Assembly (NCBI RefSeq): GCF_014892575.1
Contig: NZ_JADBGI010000003.1
Span: 296,265 to 360,264, forward strand
Length of the DNA: 64,000 nt
Direction: 5' to 3'
Source: Nocardiopsis coralli
GTDB taxonomy: Bacteria > Actinomycetota > Actinomycetes > Streptosporangiales > Streptosporangiaceae
The notes under the pieces were generated by a model. It did not search any database, was not told the origin of the DNA, and was given only the letters and a program-made list of their open reading frames with translations. The position numbers were made by a program, and so were the translations under genes. Within the stretch, counting starts at the first letter, position 1; each line of letters begins with the position of its first letter. Shown one piece after another: positions 34,873 through 44,034 of this stretch.

Positions 34873-35877
34873 ATGGTCCCGGACGAGGTCACCACCGCGA
34901 TCGGCGAGCACTACGAGCTGCAGGGGCTGGAGCTCACCCCCATCGACGGCGGCGCGGACCTGGCGGCCTCCCTGTGGAAAGCGGTGGACGCCCGGGGCCG
35001 GCGGTTCGCGGTCAAGTGGAGCAGCAGCGGCTCCCCCGCGGGGATGGTGCTGCCCGCCGCCCTCGACGCGATCCGGGCCGGCAGTGCCCCCGCGCCCGTG
35101 CCCACCCGCGGCCGGTCGCTGTGGGTCGACGTCGGCGACGCACGCCTGTCGGTCACACGCTGGGTCGACGGCGGCAGCGGCTGGGACACACCCCTGGGAC
35201 GCCCGGGGTGGTACGCGTTCGGGCAGCTGCTGTCGGCGCTGCACTCGCTTCCCGTTGTGGGCCAGGTGAGCAAGCAGGTACCGCGGGAGGACTTCGACCC
35301 GAGCCGCTGGGCCGACTACTTCGAGAAGATCGACGCCGAACTCGACGGGGCCCCCGACTCGGGCATCACCGCGCGCCTGGCCGAACAGTGGCACGCCCGC
35401 CGCCCCGCGCTCCGTGAGGTGCACCGGCGCACGCTCGACCTCGGCGCCCGGCTGCGCACCCGAGCCGACCTGCCCCGTTCCGTGCCGTGCCACGCGGACC
35501 CGCACCTCGGCAACATCGTGGTGTCCGAGGACGGTCGCCCGGTGCTGCTGGACTTCGACGACGCCGTGCTCGCGCCGGCCGAGCGCGACCTCATGTTCGT
35601 GCTCGGCGGCGGGGTGCTGGCGGACGTGCCCGTGACCGGGCGGCAGCAAGCCTGGTTCCTGGAGGGATACGGGGCGTACTCGATCGGCCCGGACCTCCTG
35701 ACCTACTACCGGGGTCTGCGGGTCCTGGAGGACGCCTCGGAGCTGGCCGGGGTGGTGCTCGACCCGGCGCTCTCGGACCGCGAGCGGCGTGAGGCGCTGG
35801 GGCACGTCGAGGGGCTGTTCTCCGAGACCGGGCTGTTGGCGCAGGCCCGGTCGGGCGGGCGCGGACACCGACCATGA
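34873..35877 (+). CDS. Aminoglycoside phosphotransferase family (APH) kinase-like protein
   Basis: 334 residues with the APH/choline-kinase fold: RFAVKWSS (ATP-site Lys), RWVDGGSG hinge, catalytic loop VPCHADPHLGNIVV (HxDxxxxN) and metal-binding LLDFDDA. Such enzymes phosphorylate small molecules; the antibiotic-resistance name is only the family name and no resistance is implied. ATG 34873 has GAGGAGGAA directly upstream. It stands alone. Confidence 0.9.
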   Translation: MVPDEVTTAIGEHYELQGLELTPIDGGADLAASLWKAVDARGRRFAVKWSSSGSPAGMVLPAALDAIRAGSAPAPVPTRGRSLWVDVGDARLSVTRWVDGGSGWDTPLGRPGWYAFGQLLSALHSLPVVGQVSKQVPREDFDPSRWADYFEKIDAELDGAPDSGITARLAEQWHARRPALREVHRRTLDLGARLRTRADLPRSVPCHADPHLGNIVVSEDGRPVLLDFDDAVLAPAERDLMFVLGGGVLADVPVTGRQQAWFLEGYGAYSIGPDLLTYYRGLRVLEDASELAGVVLDPALSDRERREALGHVEGLFSETGLLAQARSGGRGHRP

Positions 35878-35974
35878 TGTGATGCAGGCCACATCAAGCC
35901 CGTCTTGAGTGTGCCGTAACGGCACGGTCTTTCCTGGTTCCCGAGACACCGAAGCGGACCAGGAAAGGACGGCC

Positions 35975-37864
35975 ATGGCACTCCCACCACTGCTCCCCGT
36001 CGAGGAGATCTACGGCTCACCCGAACGGGCCGGCGCCTCCATCTCCCCCGACGGCACCCGGATCGCCTTCCTGGCACCGTGGAAGAACCGGCTCAACGTC
36101 TGGGTCGAGAACCTCGACGGCCCCGCCGACACCCGGTGCGTGACCGCGGACGAGACCCGCAGCGTCACGCTCTTCGAATGGACCGACGATCCGCGCCGGC
36201 TGCTCTACCTGCAGGACGACGGCGGCGACGAGAACTGGCACCTGTTCCGGGTCGACCTGGACGACCCCGGGTCCGAGCCGGTCGACCTCACCCCGTTCCC
36301 CGGCGCCCGCGTCCTCGGCCTCGACCAGCCGGGGCGGCGCCCGGGAACGGCGCTCCTGCACCTCAACGCCCGCGACGCCGCCGAGTTCGACCTCCACGAG
36401 CTCGACCTGGCCACCGGAGAGCTCACCCTCCTGGCCCGCAACCCCGGCGACAGCACGTGCGGCTTCCTCCTCGGCGCGGACGGTGTGTACACGAACACCA
36501 CCACCCGCGAGGGCGTCATCGAGCTGTCGCGCCTGGACCCGTCCACGGGCCGCCGGACGCCGATCACCACCATCGACGGGGCCGACCACCCCGTGGGTGT
36601 GCACCCGTTCGAGAGCACCCCGGACGGCACCGGCGCCCTGATCGGCTCCCACCACGGCAGCGACCGCCTCCGACTGGCCCGCGTCGACCTGGCCACCGGC
36701 GAGGAGACCGAGGTCGACAGCCACCCGACCCTCGACCTCGACTCCAGGTCCCTGGTCTTCCCCTCCCTGCCCCCGACCCTGATCCGGGACCGGAACAAGA
36801 AGCTGCTCGGGGTGCGCTACCTGGGCGAACGCCAGGTGATCCACGCCCTCGACCCGCACTTCGCCGAGGTCCTGGGACGCCTCGAAGGGCTGTCCGACGG
36901 TGACCTCGCCTCGGTCTCGACCGACAGCCACGGCAGGCGCTGGGTGGTCTCCTTCACCCACGACCGCGACCCGGGTGCCACGTGGTTCTACGACCACTCG
37001 ACCGGCGAGAGCCGCCTGCTGTTCCGGCCCTACCCGCACCTGGACCCCGACGCGCTGGCCCCGATGCGGCCGGTCACCATCACCGCGCGCGACGGGCTGA
37101 AGCTGCCGTCGTACCTGACCCTGCCGGTGGGCATCGAGCCCTCGGACCTGCCGCTGGTGCTGACGGTGCACGGCGGACCCTGGACCCGGGACTCCTGGGG
37201 CTTCAACAAGAACGCACAGTTGATGGCCAACCGCGGTTACGCCGTGCTGCAGGTCAACTTCCGCGGGTCCACCGGCTTCGGCAAGGCCCACATGAAGGCC
37301 GCGATCGGGGAGTACGCCGGGGCGATGCACGACGACCTGATCGACGCCGTCGACTGGGCCGTGTCCCGGGGGTACGCCGATCCGGACCGGGTGGCGATCG
37401 TCGGCGGTTCCTACGGGGGTTACGCCGCGCTGGTCGGCGCGGCCTTCACCCCGGACCGCTTCGCCGCCGCGGTCGACGTCGTCGGCATCTCCGACCTGGC
37501 CCGTTACATGCGGGAACAACCGTCCTTCGTGCGGCCGGGGCTGGCCAACAACTGGTTCCGCTACGTCGGCGACCCGGACGACCCCGCGCAGGAGGCCGAC
37601 ATCCGCGCCCGGTCCCCGATCCACCGCATCGACCGGATCCGCACCCCTCTGCTGGTGGTGCAGGGCGCCAACGACTCCCGCGTCCCCCGAGCCGAGTCCG
37701 ACCGGATCGTCCAGGGCCTGCGGGACCGCGGCGTCACCACCGAGTACCTGGTCTTCGACGACGAGGGCCACGACATCGTCAACCCCGAGAACCTGCTCGC
37801 CACCTTCGGGGCCACCGAACGGTTCCTCGCCGAACACCTGGGAGGACGCAGTGACAACCACTGA
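35975..37864 (+). CDS. S9 family prolyl oligopeptidase (acylaminoacyl-peptidase-like)
   Basis: 629 residues: an N-terminal beta-propeller (about 1-360) gates a C-terminal alpha/beta hydrolase domain. The catalytic triad is visible: Ser in GGSYGGYAAL (near 478), Asp in VVQGANDSRVPRAE and His in DDEGHDI. LTVHGGPWTRDSWGFN marks the oxyanion region. No signal peptide, so it probably degrades peptides in the cytoplasm. ATG 35975 has AGGAAAGGA upstream. A DUF3159 gene follows closely. Confidence 0.94.
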   Translation: MALPPLLPVEEIYGSPERAGASISPDGTRIAFLAPWKNRLNVWVENLDGPADTRCVTADETRSVTLFEWTDDPRRLLYLQDDGGDENWHLFRVDLDDPGSEPVDLTPFPGARVLGLDQPGRRPGTALLHLNARDAAEFDLHELDLATGELTLLARNPGDSTCGFLLGADGVYTNTTTREGVIELSRLDPSTGRRTPITTIDGADHPVGVHPFESTPDGTGALIGSHHGSDRLRLARVDLATGEETEVDSHPTLDLDSRSLVFPSLPPTLIRDRNKKLLGVRYLGERQVIHALDPHFAEVLGRLEGLSDGDLASVSTDSHGRRWVVSFTHDRDPGATWFYDHSTGESRLLFRPYPHLDPDALAPMRPVTITARDGLKLPSYLTLPVGIEPSDLPLVLTVHGGPWTRDSWGFNKNAQLMANRGYAVLQVNFRGSTGFGKAHMKAAIGEYAGAMHDDLIDAVDWAVSRGYADPDRVAIVGGSYGGYAALVGAAFTPDRFAAAVDVVGISDLARYMREQPSFVRPGLANNWFRYVGDPDDPAQEADIRARSPIHRIDRIRTPLLVVQGANDSRVPRAESDRIVQGLRDRGVTTEYLVFDDEGHDIVNPENLLATFGATERFLAEHLGGRSDNH

Positions 37865-37913
37865 GCGCCGACACCCGGATCACCTCACCGCGCACGACCC
37901 CCAGGAGGAGAAC

Positions 37914-38600
37914 ATGACCGTGCAGGACCGTGCAGAGACCCCGGATCACGACGGCCCCCGGACCGAGGAGCCAGTCGACCTCAAGCAGGCCATGATCGAC
38001 GGCGCCGGCGGCCCGCGCGGGATGGTGTACTCCACGATCCCCGTCGTGGGCTTCGCGGCCGCCGTGCCCTTCGTCGCCCTGTCGGTGGCGATCGGTGTCG
38101 CGATCGCGGCCGCCCTGGCGCTGGGGGTCTTCCGCATGTGGCGCGGGGAGCAGTTCATGTCCGCGATGGGAGGCGTGTTCGGTGTCGCTGTCGCCGGGGG
38201 CGTCTCGGCGTGGACCGGATCGGCCAACGACTTCTTCCTCATCGGGATCTGGGCCTCGTTCGTCGGCGCCGTCGTCACGCTGGTGTCGCTGGTCGTGCGC
38301 AGGCCGCTGACCGGGATGATCTGGAACTCGGTGCACGGCGGCAACCGTCCCTGGCGCGAGGACCGGCCTTCTCTGACCGGGCACGACCTCGCCACGTTCG
38401 CCCTCCTGGTGATGTTCGCCGGCAGGTTCGTCGTGCGGCAGTGGCTGTACCTGGCCGACTCCACCACCGGACTGGCGATCGCCGACACCGTGACCGGTTT
38501 CCCGCTGACGGCGCTGGCCGCGGTCGTGGTGGTCTGGGCGTTCCGGCGCTCCACCAAGCGCCTGATCAAGGACCCCGGGGCCCCGCAGGAAGGGGCCTGA
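37914..38600 (+). CDS. DUF3159 membrane protein
   Basis: 228 residues, actinobacterial DUF3159: soluble acidic N-terminus, the signature IDGAGGPRGMVYSTIPVVGF near residue 28, then six hydrophobic segments and a basic C-terminus. Function unknown. The ATG at 37914 has a strong GGAGGAG; an in-frame GTG at 37851 would overlap the peptidase by 14 bp and lacks a ribosome site. Probably in one operon with the peptidase. Confidence 0.9.
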   Translation: MTVQDRAETPDHDGPRTEEPVDLKQAMIDGAGGPRGMVYSTIPVVGFAAAVPFVALSVAIGVAIAAALALGVFRMWRGEQFMSAMGGVFGVAVAGGVSAWTGSANDFFLIGIWASFVGAVVTLVSLVVRRPLTGMIWNSVHGGNRPWREDRPSLTGHDLATFALLVMFAGRFVVRQWLYLADSTTGLAIADTVTGFPLTALAAVVVVWAFRRSTKRLIKDPGAPQEGA

Positions 38601-38668
38601 TCCCCGGTGGGGTTTACTCCGGTACGGGACGGGCACCGCTCGACGGATCGAGCCGAGGAGGAGCGCAC

Positions 38669-39415
38669 ATGGGCTGGAGCACGCGGCAGCTGGCCGAGCT
38701 GGCGGGGACGAGCCTCAGAACGGTGCGGCACTACCACGACGTGGGGCTGCTCGCCGAACCCGAGCGCCGTCCGAACGGCTACAAGGACTACGGCGTGGAC
38801 CACCTGGTCCGGGTGATGCGGATCAAGCGCCTGTCCGGCCTCGGTTTCTCCCTCGCGCAGATCGCGGAGATGGGTGAGGCGGAGGAGTACCCCGAGAACG
38901 AGCTGCGTGCCCTGGACGCCGAGCTCGCCGCGACCATCGAGCGCCTCCAGCACGTACGCACGGAGTTGGCACTGGTCATGCGCAAGGCCCCCACCACCGA
39001 GCTTCCCCCGGACATGGCCCTGGCCGCGGCCGACACCGATCTGTCAGAGGCCGACCGGGGGCTCATGGTGGTCTGGAGCCGGCTGAGCGGGGAGGAAGGG
39101 CAGGCCTCGTTCGCCGAGGCGCTGCAGGGCTACCGGACCGGCGAGGCCGACCGCGAGTTCGACCGGCTCCCGGCCGACGCCGGGGAGGAGGAGCGGCAGG
39201 GCCTGGCCGAGCGGTTGCTCCCCGGGACCCGGGAGTTCTTGACCGCCAACCCCCGGCTGAACGATCCGCGGACGCTGGCGCCCGGCGGGGCGGGCCGTGC
39301 CTCCGGCGCCCTCGAATCCGCGCTCCGGGACCTGTACAACCCGGCCCAGCTCGACGTGTTGCGACGGATCGGGCAGCTGCTGGAGGCCGCCCCCGGGGAC
39401 GGCGGACCCACCTGA
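38669..39415 (+). CDS. MerR family transcriptional regulator
   Basis: 248 residues. N-terminal winged helix STRQLAELAGTSLRTVRHYHDVGLLAEPERRPNGYKDYGVDHLVRVMRIKRLSGLGFSLAQI, then a long coiled coil (RALDAELAATIERLQHVRTELAL) and a C-terminal helical ligand domain. No metal cysteines, so it belongs to the drug- or ligand-sensing MerR group. ATG 38669 follows GAGGAGGAG. No obvious target beside it; a MerR-type promoter occurs elsewhere in the window at 54276-54306, but a link is unproven. Confidence 0.93.
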   Translation: MGWSTRQLAELAGTSLRTVRHYHDVGLLAEPERRPNGYKDYGVDHLVRVMRIKRLSGLGFSLAQIAEMGEAEEYPENELRALDAELAATIERLQHVRTELALVMRKAPTTELPPDMALAAADTDLSEADRGLMVVWSRLSGEEGQASFAEALQGYRTGEADREFDRLPADAGEEERQGLAERLLPGTREFLTANPRLNDPRTLAPGGAGRASGALESALRDLYNPAQLDVLRRIGQLLEAAPGDGGPT

Positions 39416-39503
39416 CCCGGGCCGAGGCGGTGTGCCCGTGAACGTGCCCGGCCCGGGTGGTGTCCGCCCGTAGAGCGCGGGGCCCACTGCGAGACTGAAC
39501 GGC

Positions 39504-39866
39504 ATGAACGCACACCTCCACTCCGTGGTCCTCGACTGCCCCGACCCCGACGCCCTCGCGCGGTTCTACGCCGGCCTGCTCGGCAAGGAGATCTCCCACC
39601 GTTCCGACGACTGGGTGTACGTGCTCCTGGGCGAGGGCTGGGGCCTGGCCTTCCAACGCGCGCCGGACCACCGGCCCCCGGAGTGGCTCGACCCGGAACG
39701 CCCGCAGCAGATCCACCTCGACGTGGAGGTCGACGACATCGAGGAGGCCGAGCGCAAGGCGCTGGAGCTGGGCGCGCACCCGCTGCGCAAGGTCGAGGAG
39801 GACGCCGACAACCGGTTCCGTGTGTACACCGACCCGGCCGGTCACCCGTTCTGCCTGGAGTACTGA
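39504..39866 (+). CDS. VOC superfamily (glyoxalase-like) protein
   Basis: 120 residues with two paired beta-alpha-beta-beta-beta modules: HSVVLDCPDPDALARFYAGLLGKEI and IHLDVEVDDIEEAERKALELGAH, ending RVYTDPAGHPFCLEY. This matches the actinobacterial VOC proteins of the glyoxalase_6 type. Candidate metal ligands are His5/His7 and the final Glu, as in related folds. Five bases separate it from the DUF2283 gene, suggesting co-transcription. Confidence 0.9.
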   Translation: MNAHLHSVVLDCPDPDALARFYAGLLGKEISHRSDDWVYVLLGEGWGLAFQRAPDHRPPEWLDPERPQQIHLDVEVDDIEEAERKALELGAHPLRKVEEDADNRFRVYTDPAGHPFCLEY

Positions 39867-39871
39867 GCGCG

Positions 39872-40105
39872 ATGGACCTGACCTACGACGCCGAGGCCGA
39901 CGCCGCGTACATGACCCTTGGCGGGCCGATCGCGCCGGGACAGGCCGCACAGCAGATCCACTCGCTCGCGACCCCGGGCAACCGGGGCGAGGTCACCCTC
40001 GACTTCGACGCCGAGGGGCGCCTGCTTGGGGTCGAGGTCCTCAACGCCTCCGCCGTGCTCGCGCCGGATCTGCTCGACGGCGCCGGGCCGCCCGGTCCGG
40101 GGTGA
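39872..40105 (+). CDS. DUF2283 family protein
   Basis: 77 residues with the DUF2283 pattern: YDAEADAAYMTLG at the start and VTLDFDAEGRLLGVEVLNAS in the second half, closely packed beta strands. Function unknown. It follows the VOC gene after 5 bp and converges on the thiolase gene with 15 bp between them. Confidence 0.88.
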   Translation: MDLTYDAEADAAYMTLGGPIAPGQAAQQIHSLATPGNRGEVTLDFDAEGRLLGVEVLNASAVLAPDLLDGAGPPGPG

Positions 40106-40120
40106 GGCCACCGGAGTGTG

Positions 40121-41329
40121 TCAGGCGGGCAGGGCCGTGACGGTGAAGAGCGCGGAGACCCCGAGACCGCCGGCGACCGCCATCATGGTGAGCGCGGTCG
40201 CGCCCGGCCGGGGCTCGACCGCCCGCAGGAGCTGCGCGTAGGCGCGCGTGACCAGCACCGCCCCGCTCGCCCCGTACGGGTGGCCGAGGGCGAGCGCTCC
40301 CCCGTCGGCGTTGGTGTGCGCGGGGTCGATGCCGAGCTCGTCCAGGCACGCCAGGGTCTGCGAAGCGAAGGCCTCGTTGAACTCGACCACGTCCGCGGCG
40401 GCCGGGTCCAGGTCCGGGTTCCGGCGCCGGAGCCTGCGCGTGGAGGCCACCGCGCCCACACCCAGGAGGTTAGGGTCCACGCCCGCGGCGGCCGCGTCGG
40501 TGAAGGCGAGCGCGTGCCGGTACCCGAGGGCGCGGGCGCGGGCGGCGGTCGTGACCAGGAGCATGCTCGCGCCGTCGTTGAGGGGGCAGGAGTTGCCCGC
40601 GGTGACGGTGCCGCCCTCGACGAAGGCGGGGCGCAGGCGGGCGAAGCGTTGCGCGGAGGCACGCGGGCGCGGGCACTCGTCGCGGTCGGTGTCGGGGCCG
40701 AACCGTCCGAGCCGGGCGATCTCGTCGCCGAACGCGCCCCGTTCGCGGGCGGCGACGGCACGCTGGTGGCTGCGGGCGGCGAAGGCGTCCTGGCGTTCCC
40801 GGGTGATGCCGTGGGCGCGCGCGACGTTCTCGGCGGCCACACCCATCTCGGGGTCGCCCACGCTGTCGGGGGAGAAACGGGCGCGGTCGTGGAAGACGGG
40901 CGCGGACACCCGGTCGGCGGGGCGGGCGACCCGCCACGGTGCGGTGCTGACGCTCTCCACTCCCCCGGCGAGCACGGCGTCGGCGGCCCCGGAGGCGATC
41001 ATCCGGCAGGCCTGGACGACGGCTTCGAGGCCCGCGCCGCACTGGCGGTCCACGGTCACGCCGGGCACGTGGAAGGGGAGCCCGGCGGTGAGCGCGCCGA
41101 GGCGGGCGGGGTTGCCGCCGGGGCCCGCGGCGTTGCCGGCCACGACCTCGTCCACGTCGTCGGCGGGGAGGCCGCTCTCGTCGAGGACGGCGGTGATGGT
41201 TCCGGCGAGGAGGGACTCGGCGGGGGTCTCGCGGAAGACCCCGCCTGCACGGCCGATCGCGGTGCGGCGGGCGGCCACGATCACCGGGGTGCGGGGACCG
41301 GGGTCAGGCGAGGCGGCGGACGCTGCCAT
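40121..41329 (-). CDS. Thiolase family protein lacking the second catalytic cysteine
   Basis: 402 residues. The acyl-accepting Cys97 is present in VDRQCGAGLEA, NEAFASQ and GGALALGHPYGASG (His350) are normal, but the C-terminal CxGGGxG Cys is alanine (AVAGGLG, Ala384). That Cys normally activates the acetyl-CoA nucleophile in Claisen condensation, so the enzyme may act only in thiolysis or another acyl transfer, or be a specialised variant. The start lies 26 bp inside the acyl-CoA ligase gene, with GGAGG 7 bases upstream, so the two are co-translated. Confidence 0.88.
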   Translation of the reverse strand: MAASAASPDPGPRTPVIVAARRTAIGRAGGVFRETPAESLLAGTITAVLDESGLPADDVDEVVAGNAAGPGGNPARLGALTAGLPFHVPGVTVDRQCGAGLEAVVQACRMIASGAADAVLAGGVESVSTAPWRVARPADRVSAPVFHDRARFSPDSVGDPEMGVAAENVARAHGITRERQDAFAARSHQRAVAARERGAFGDEIARLGRFGPDTDRDECPRPRASAQRFARLRPAFVEGGTVTAGNSCPLNDGASMLLVTTAARARALGYRHALAFTDAAAAGVDPNLLGVGAVASTRRLRRRNPDLDPAAADVVEFNEAFASQTLACLDELGIDPAHTNADGGALALGHPYGASGAVLVTRAYAQLLRAVEPRPGATALTMMAVAGGLGVSALFTVTALPA

Positions 41330-42887
41330 CGTCGGCCTCCATCCGGTCGAGGATCTGCTTGGCGTCGACCTTGCCGCTGGTGGTGAGCGGCCAGTCCGCG
41401 ACGGTACGGAACCCGCGCGGGAGCCGGTGGGGCGGCAGCCGGTCGGCCAGGTGCGCGCGCAGGTCAGCGGCGGTGAGCCCGGCGGCCTCGGTGCGGTGCA
41501 CGAACGCGACCGGGCGGGAACCCAGGCGCGGGTCGGGCAGGCCGAGCACGTGCGCGGCGGTCAGGGCGGGGTGTTCGAGGAGCGCACTCTCGACCTCGGC
41601 GGGGTGGATGTTGTGGCCGCCGCTGACGATCATGTCGCCCTCGCGTCCGAGGAGGTGGAGCGTGCCGTCGCGGAGGAAGCCCTGGTCGCCGACGGTGAAC
41701 CAGGCCCCGTCGCCGCGCAGCCCGGTTCCGTCGGTGGGACGCAGGTATCCGGCGCAGACGAGGGGGCTGCGCAGGTGCACGGTCCCGGGTTCGCCCTCGG
41801 CCGCCTCCTTCCCGTCGGGGCGCCGGACGCTGAGCTCCACCCCGGGGAAGGGGCGGCCGACGGGGGTGGCTGCGCCGGTGCGTGGCTCGAGCGGGGCGCA
41901 CAGGTCGGTCTCGGCGAGGGTCACGAAGCTGAGTTCGGAGGCGCCGTAGTACTCGGCCACACGCGCGTCCGGGCAGGAAGCCGCGAGGGTGTCGAGCACG
42001 GCGTGGTCGAGGCGGGCGCCGCTGCTGACGAGGGTGCGCAGGGACTTGAGCGTTCCGGGCTCGGCGGTGGTGGCGAGCGAGCGGAGCATGGTCGGAACGC
42101 CGATGAACCGGGTGGCGCCGCGTTCGGCGACGGTCTCGGCGCACGCACGCGGCTGGAACCCGGGCGCGGAGACGAAGGTGCCGCCGGCGTACAGGGACTC
42201 GGTGAGGCCGTAGAGGCTGAGTCCGTGGGAGAGCGGACCGGGGGCGACCGTGGTCTCTCCGGGCTCCAGCCGCAGGAGTCGGGCGCTCGTGGGCAGGCTC
42301 ACACGCCACGAGCGGCGGGTGCGCACGAAGGCCTTGGGGGCGCTGGTGGTGCCGGAGGTGAAGCCGATGAGGAAGAGCTGGTCGTCGTGGCGGTTGCCGA
42401 GCACGGAGGCTGCGGTGGCCTCCCGGGGCCCCGGAACCGGCGCGGTCCACCCCGCGAGCGGTTCGTACTCCGTGTCGAGGGCGGGGCCGGTGACCAGCAC
42501 CGCGCCACAGCCGCGGGCCTCGGCCAGACGGGCCACGTGCGGGGAGTCCGTCACCAGCACCGCCGGCCGCAGCTGCGCGAGTGCGTCCGCGGCACGGCGC
42601 TCCGGCCACGTGGGGTCCAGCACCGCCGTGGCCAGGGGCGACGCCGTCGCGCCCGCGTAGGCGCGCACGAAGTCCGCCGAGTTGTGCACCGACAGCGCCA
42701 CCACGTGCTGCGGCCCGTACCCCGGAACCAGGGCCCGCCCTCCCCCGGCGAACGCACCGAGCCGGTGCGCGAACGCCAGGGCAGCGTCGGCCAGCTCGGC
42801 GTAGGTCGGCGACTCCCCCGCGCACACGAACGCGGTGCGCCCCGGGTGGGCGGAGGCGTGGTCGGCGAGGGCCTCGGTGATCGGCAC
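41304..42887 (-). CDS. AMP-binding acyl-CoA ligase
   Basis: 527-residue adenylate-forming enzyme. Core motifs: LIGFTSGTTSAPKAF (P-loop A3), EYYGASELSF (A5), DGAWFTVGDQGFL (A7), GREGDMIVSGGHNIHPAEVE (A8) and the C-terminal catalytic Lys in LTTSGKVDAKQIL. It should activate a carboxylic acid as acyl-AMP then acyl-CoA. The GTG at 42887 lies 11 bp after the upstream methyltransferase stop. It precedes and overlaps the thiolase-like gene, suggesting a short acyl-CoA pathway with unknown substrate. Confidence 0.9.
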   Translation of the reverse strand: MPITEALADHASAHPGRTAFVCAGESPTYAELADAALAFAHRLGAFAGGGRALVPGYGPQHVVALSVHNSADFVRAYAGATASPLATAVLDPTWPERRAADALAQLRPAVLVTDSPHVARLAEARGCGAVLVTGPALDTEYEPLAGWTAPVPGPREATAASVLGNRHDDQLFLIGFTSGTTSAPKAFVRTRRSWRVSLPTSARLLRLEPGETTVAPGPLSHGLSLYGLTESLYAGGTFVSAPGFQPRACAETVAERGATRFIGVPTMLRSLATTAEPGTLKSLRTLVSSGARLDHAVLDTLAASCPDARVAEYYGASELSFVTLAETDLCAPLEPRTGAATPVGRPFPGVELSVRRPDGKEAAEGEPGTVHLRSPLVCAGYLRPTDGTGLRGDGAWFTVGDQGFLRDGTLHLLGREGDMIVSGGHNIHPAEVESALLEHPALTAAHVLGLPDPRLGSRPVAFVHRTEAAGLTAADLRAHLADRLPPHRLPRGFRTVADWPLTTSGKVDAKQILDRMEADDGSVRRLA

Positions 42888-42898
42888 GGCGTCCCCGG

Positions 42899-43933
42899 TC
42901 AGGGCTTCCGGGCGACGATCACGTCCCGCATGATCGCCTGGTCCACGCGGTGTTCGAAGTCGAGGTAGGGCCCCGAGTCGCAGACCTCCAGGCCGGCGCC
43001 GGCAAGCGCCTCGGCCAGCTCGTCCCGCCCCGCGACGAGGTTGTTCCAGGAGACCCCGACGGCGCCGCCGGACCGCAGCAGCCCGGTCCACACGGGCGCG
43101 GCGGTGCGGATCAGCTCCTGGGGCCCGCGCTTGAGCCCCTCCTTGTCGGTGCGGCTCCCGTGCTGCACCCCGTAGGGCGCGTCGGCGACCACGAGGTCGA
43201 AGCTCCCCGGCGCGTAGACGGCCCGCGCGTCGGTGGTGTCCACGTTGGCGTACTCCAGGTGCTGGGCGCGCCCGGCCTTGAAGTCCTCCTTCGTCGGCGC
43301 GAGCGTCGCCTCCAGCCGTTTGCCGAGCACCCTCTTGTTGCGGCGCACCTGCGTGACGTCGGCCTGGTGCTTGAGGCGCTTGCGCTTGAGGTAGGTGCGC
43401 ACGAACCCGGAGTAGGCCTCGAAGTCGCGCTTGTCGATGTCGACCCCGGTGGCGTCGTACCCGTACATGAGCGCCTGGTTGAGCGTAGTGCCGCGCCCGC
43501 ACAGGGGGTCGAGGACGTGGAAGCGCCGGTCGAGCATCTCGGCGCCGCGCGCGGAGCTCCACAGGGTGACGTTGAGCAGGAGCTTGGTGAACTGCTCGTT
43601 GGTCTTGCCCTGGTACTTCTGGATCGTCAGGAGGTCGTCGTCGTAGCGGTCGAGCCGGTGGAGTTCGACCGGCGCGAGCAGGTCCCCCTCGATCCGGAAG
43701 AGGCCGTAGATCGAGGAGAGGTTGGCGACCAGCCCCGTCTCGGCCTCCGTGAGCGGGTCGGACTCGAAGGTCAGGTAAGGGATCCCGCCGATCGTGGTCT
43801 GCGTGAGCCCGCTGATGCGGCCACCGAGGACGGTCCGGTCGAGCACCCCCAGTTCCGCCGTCATCAGGCGGGCGGCGGCGTCGGTGTAGACCCGGTTCGC
43901 CGCGGGGTGCAGGAGGATCGCGTAGGTGGTCAT
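42899..43933 (-). CDS. TRM11-type SAM-dependent methyltransferase
   Basis: 344 residues: an N-terminal part of about 120 residues, then the Rossmann methyltransferase domain with the SAM loop LDPLCGRGTTLNQALMYG and the catalytic DAPYG motif (ADAPYGVQHGS). This fits the TRM11/RlmKL-type group that makes m2G or similar bases in tRNA or rRNA. Basic segments in the middle (RTYLKRKRLKHQ, RRNKRVLGKR) may bind RNA. ATG 43933 with a G-rich ribosome site. It leads the ligase-thiolase genes on the same strand, perhaps incidentally. Confidence 0.87.
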   Translation of the reverse strand: MTTYAILLHPAANRVYTDAAARLMTAELGVLDRTVLGGRISGLTQTTIGGIPYLTFESDPLTEAETGLVANLSSIYGLFRIEGDLLAPVELHRLDRYDDDLLTIQKYQGKTNEQFTKLLLNVTLWSSARGAEMLDRRFHVLDPLCGRGTTLNQALMYGYDATGVDIDKRDFEAYSGFVRTYLKRKRLKHQADVTQVRRNKRVLGKRLEATLAPTKEDFKAGRAQHLEYANVDTTDARAVYAPGSFDLVVADAPYGVQHGSRTDKEGLKRGPQELIRTAAPVWTGLLRSGGAVGVSWNNLVAGRDELAEALAGAGLEVCDSGPYLDFEHRVDQAIMRDVIVARKP

Positions 43934-44034
43934 CGAAGCCCTTCGGTGTGCTCGGGGAGACCTCCCATGATCACCGACCGGGGAGACCGGAGCGAACAGG
44001 GGCCGGTCGCCGGAACCGGCCGCGGACCCCGGGG

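Noticed and set aside
34873..35877. Aminoglycoside resistance gene
   Set aside because: Only the general APH kinase fold is visible; the family is mostly non-resistance enzymes.
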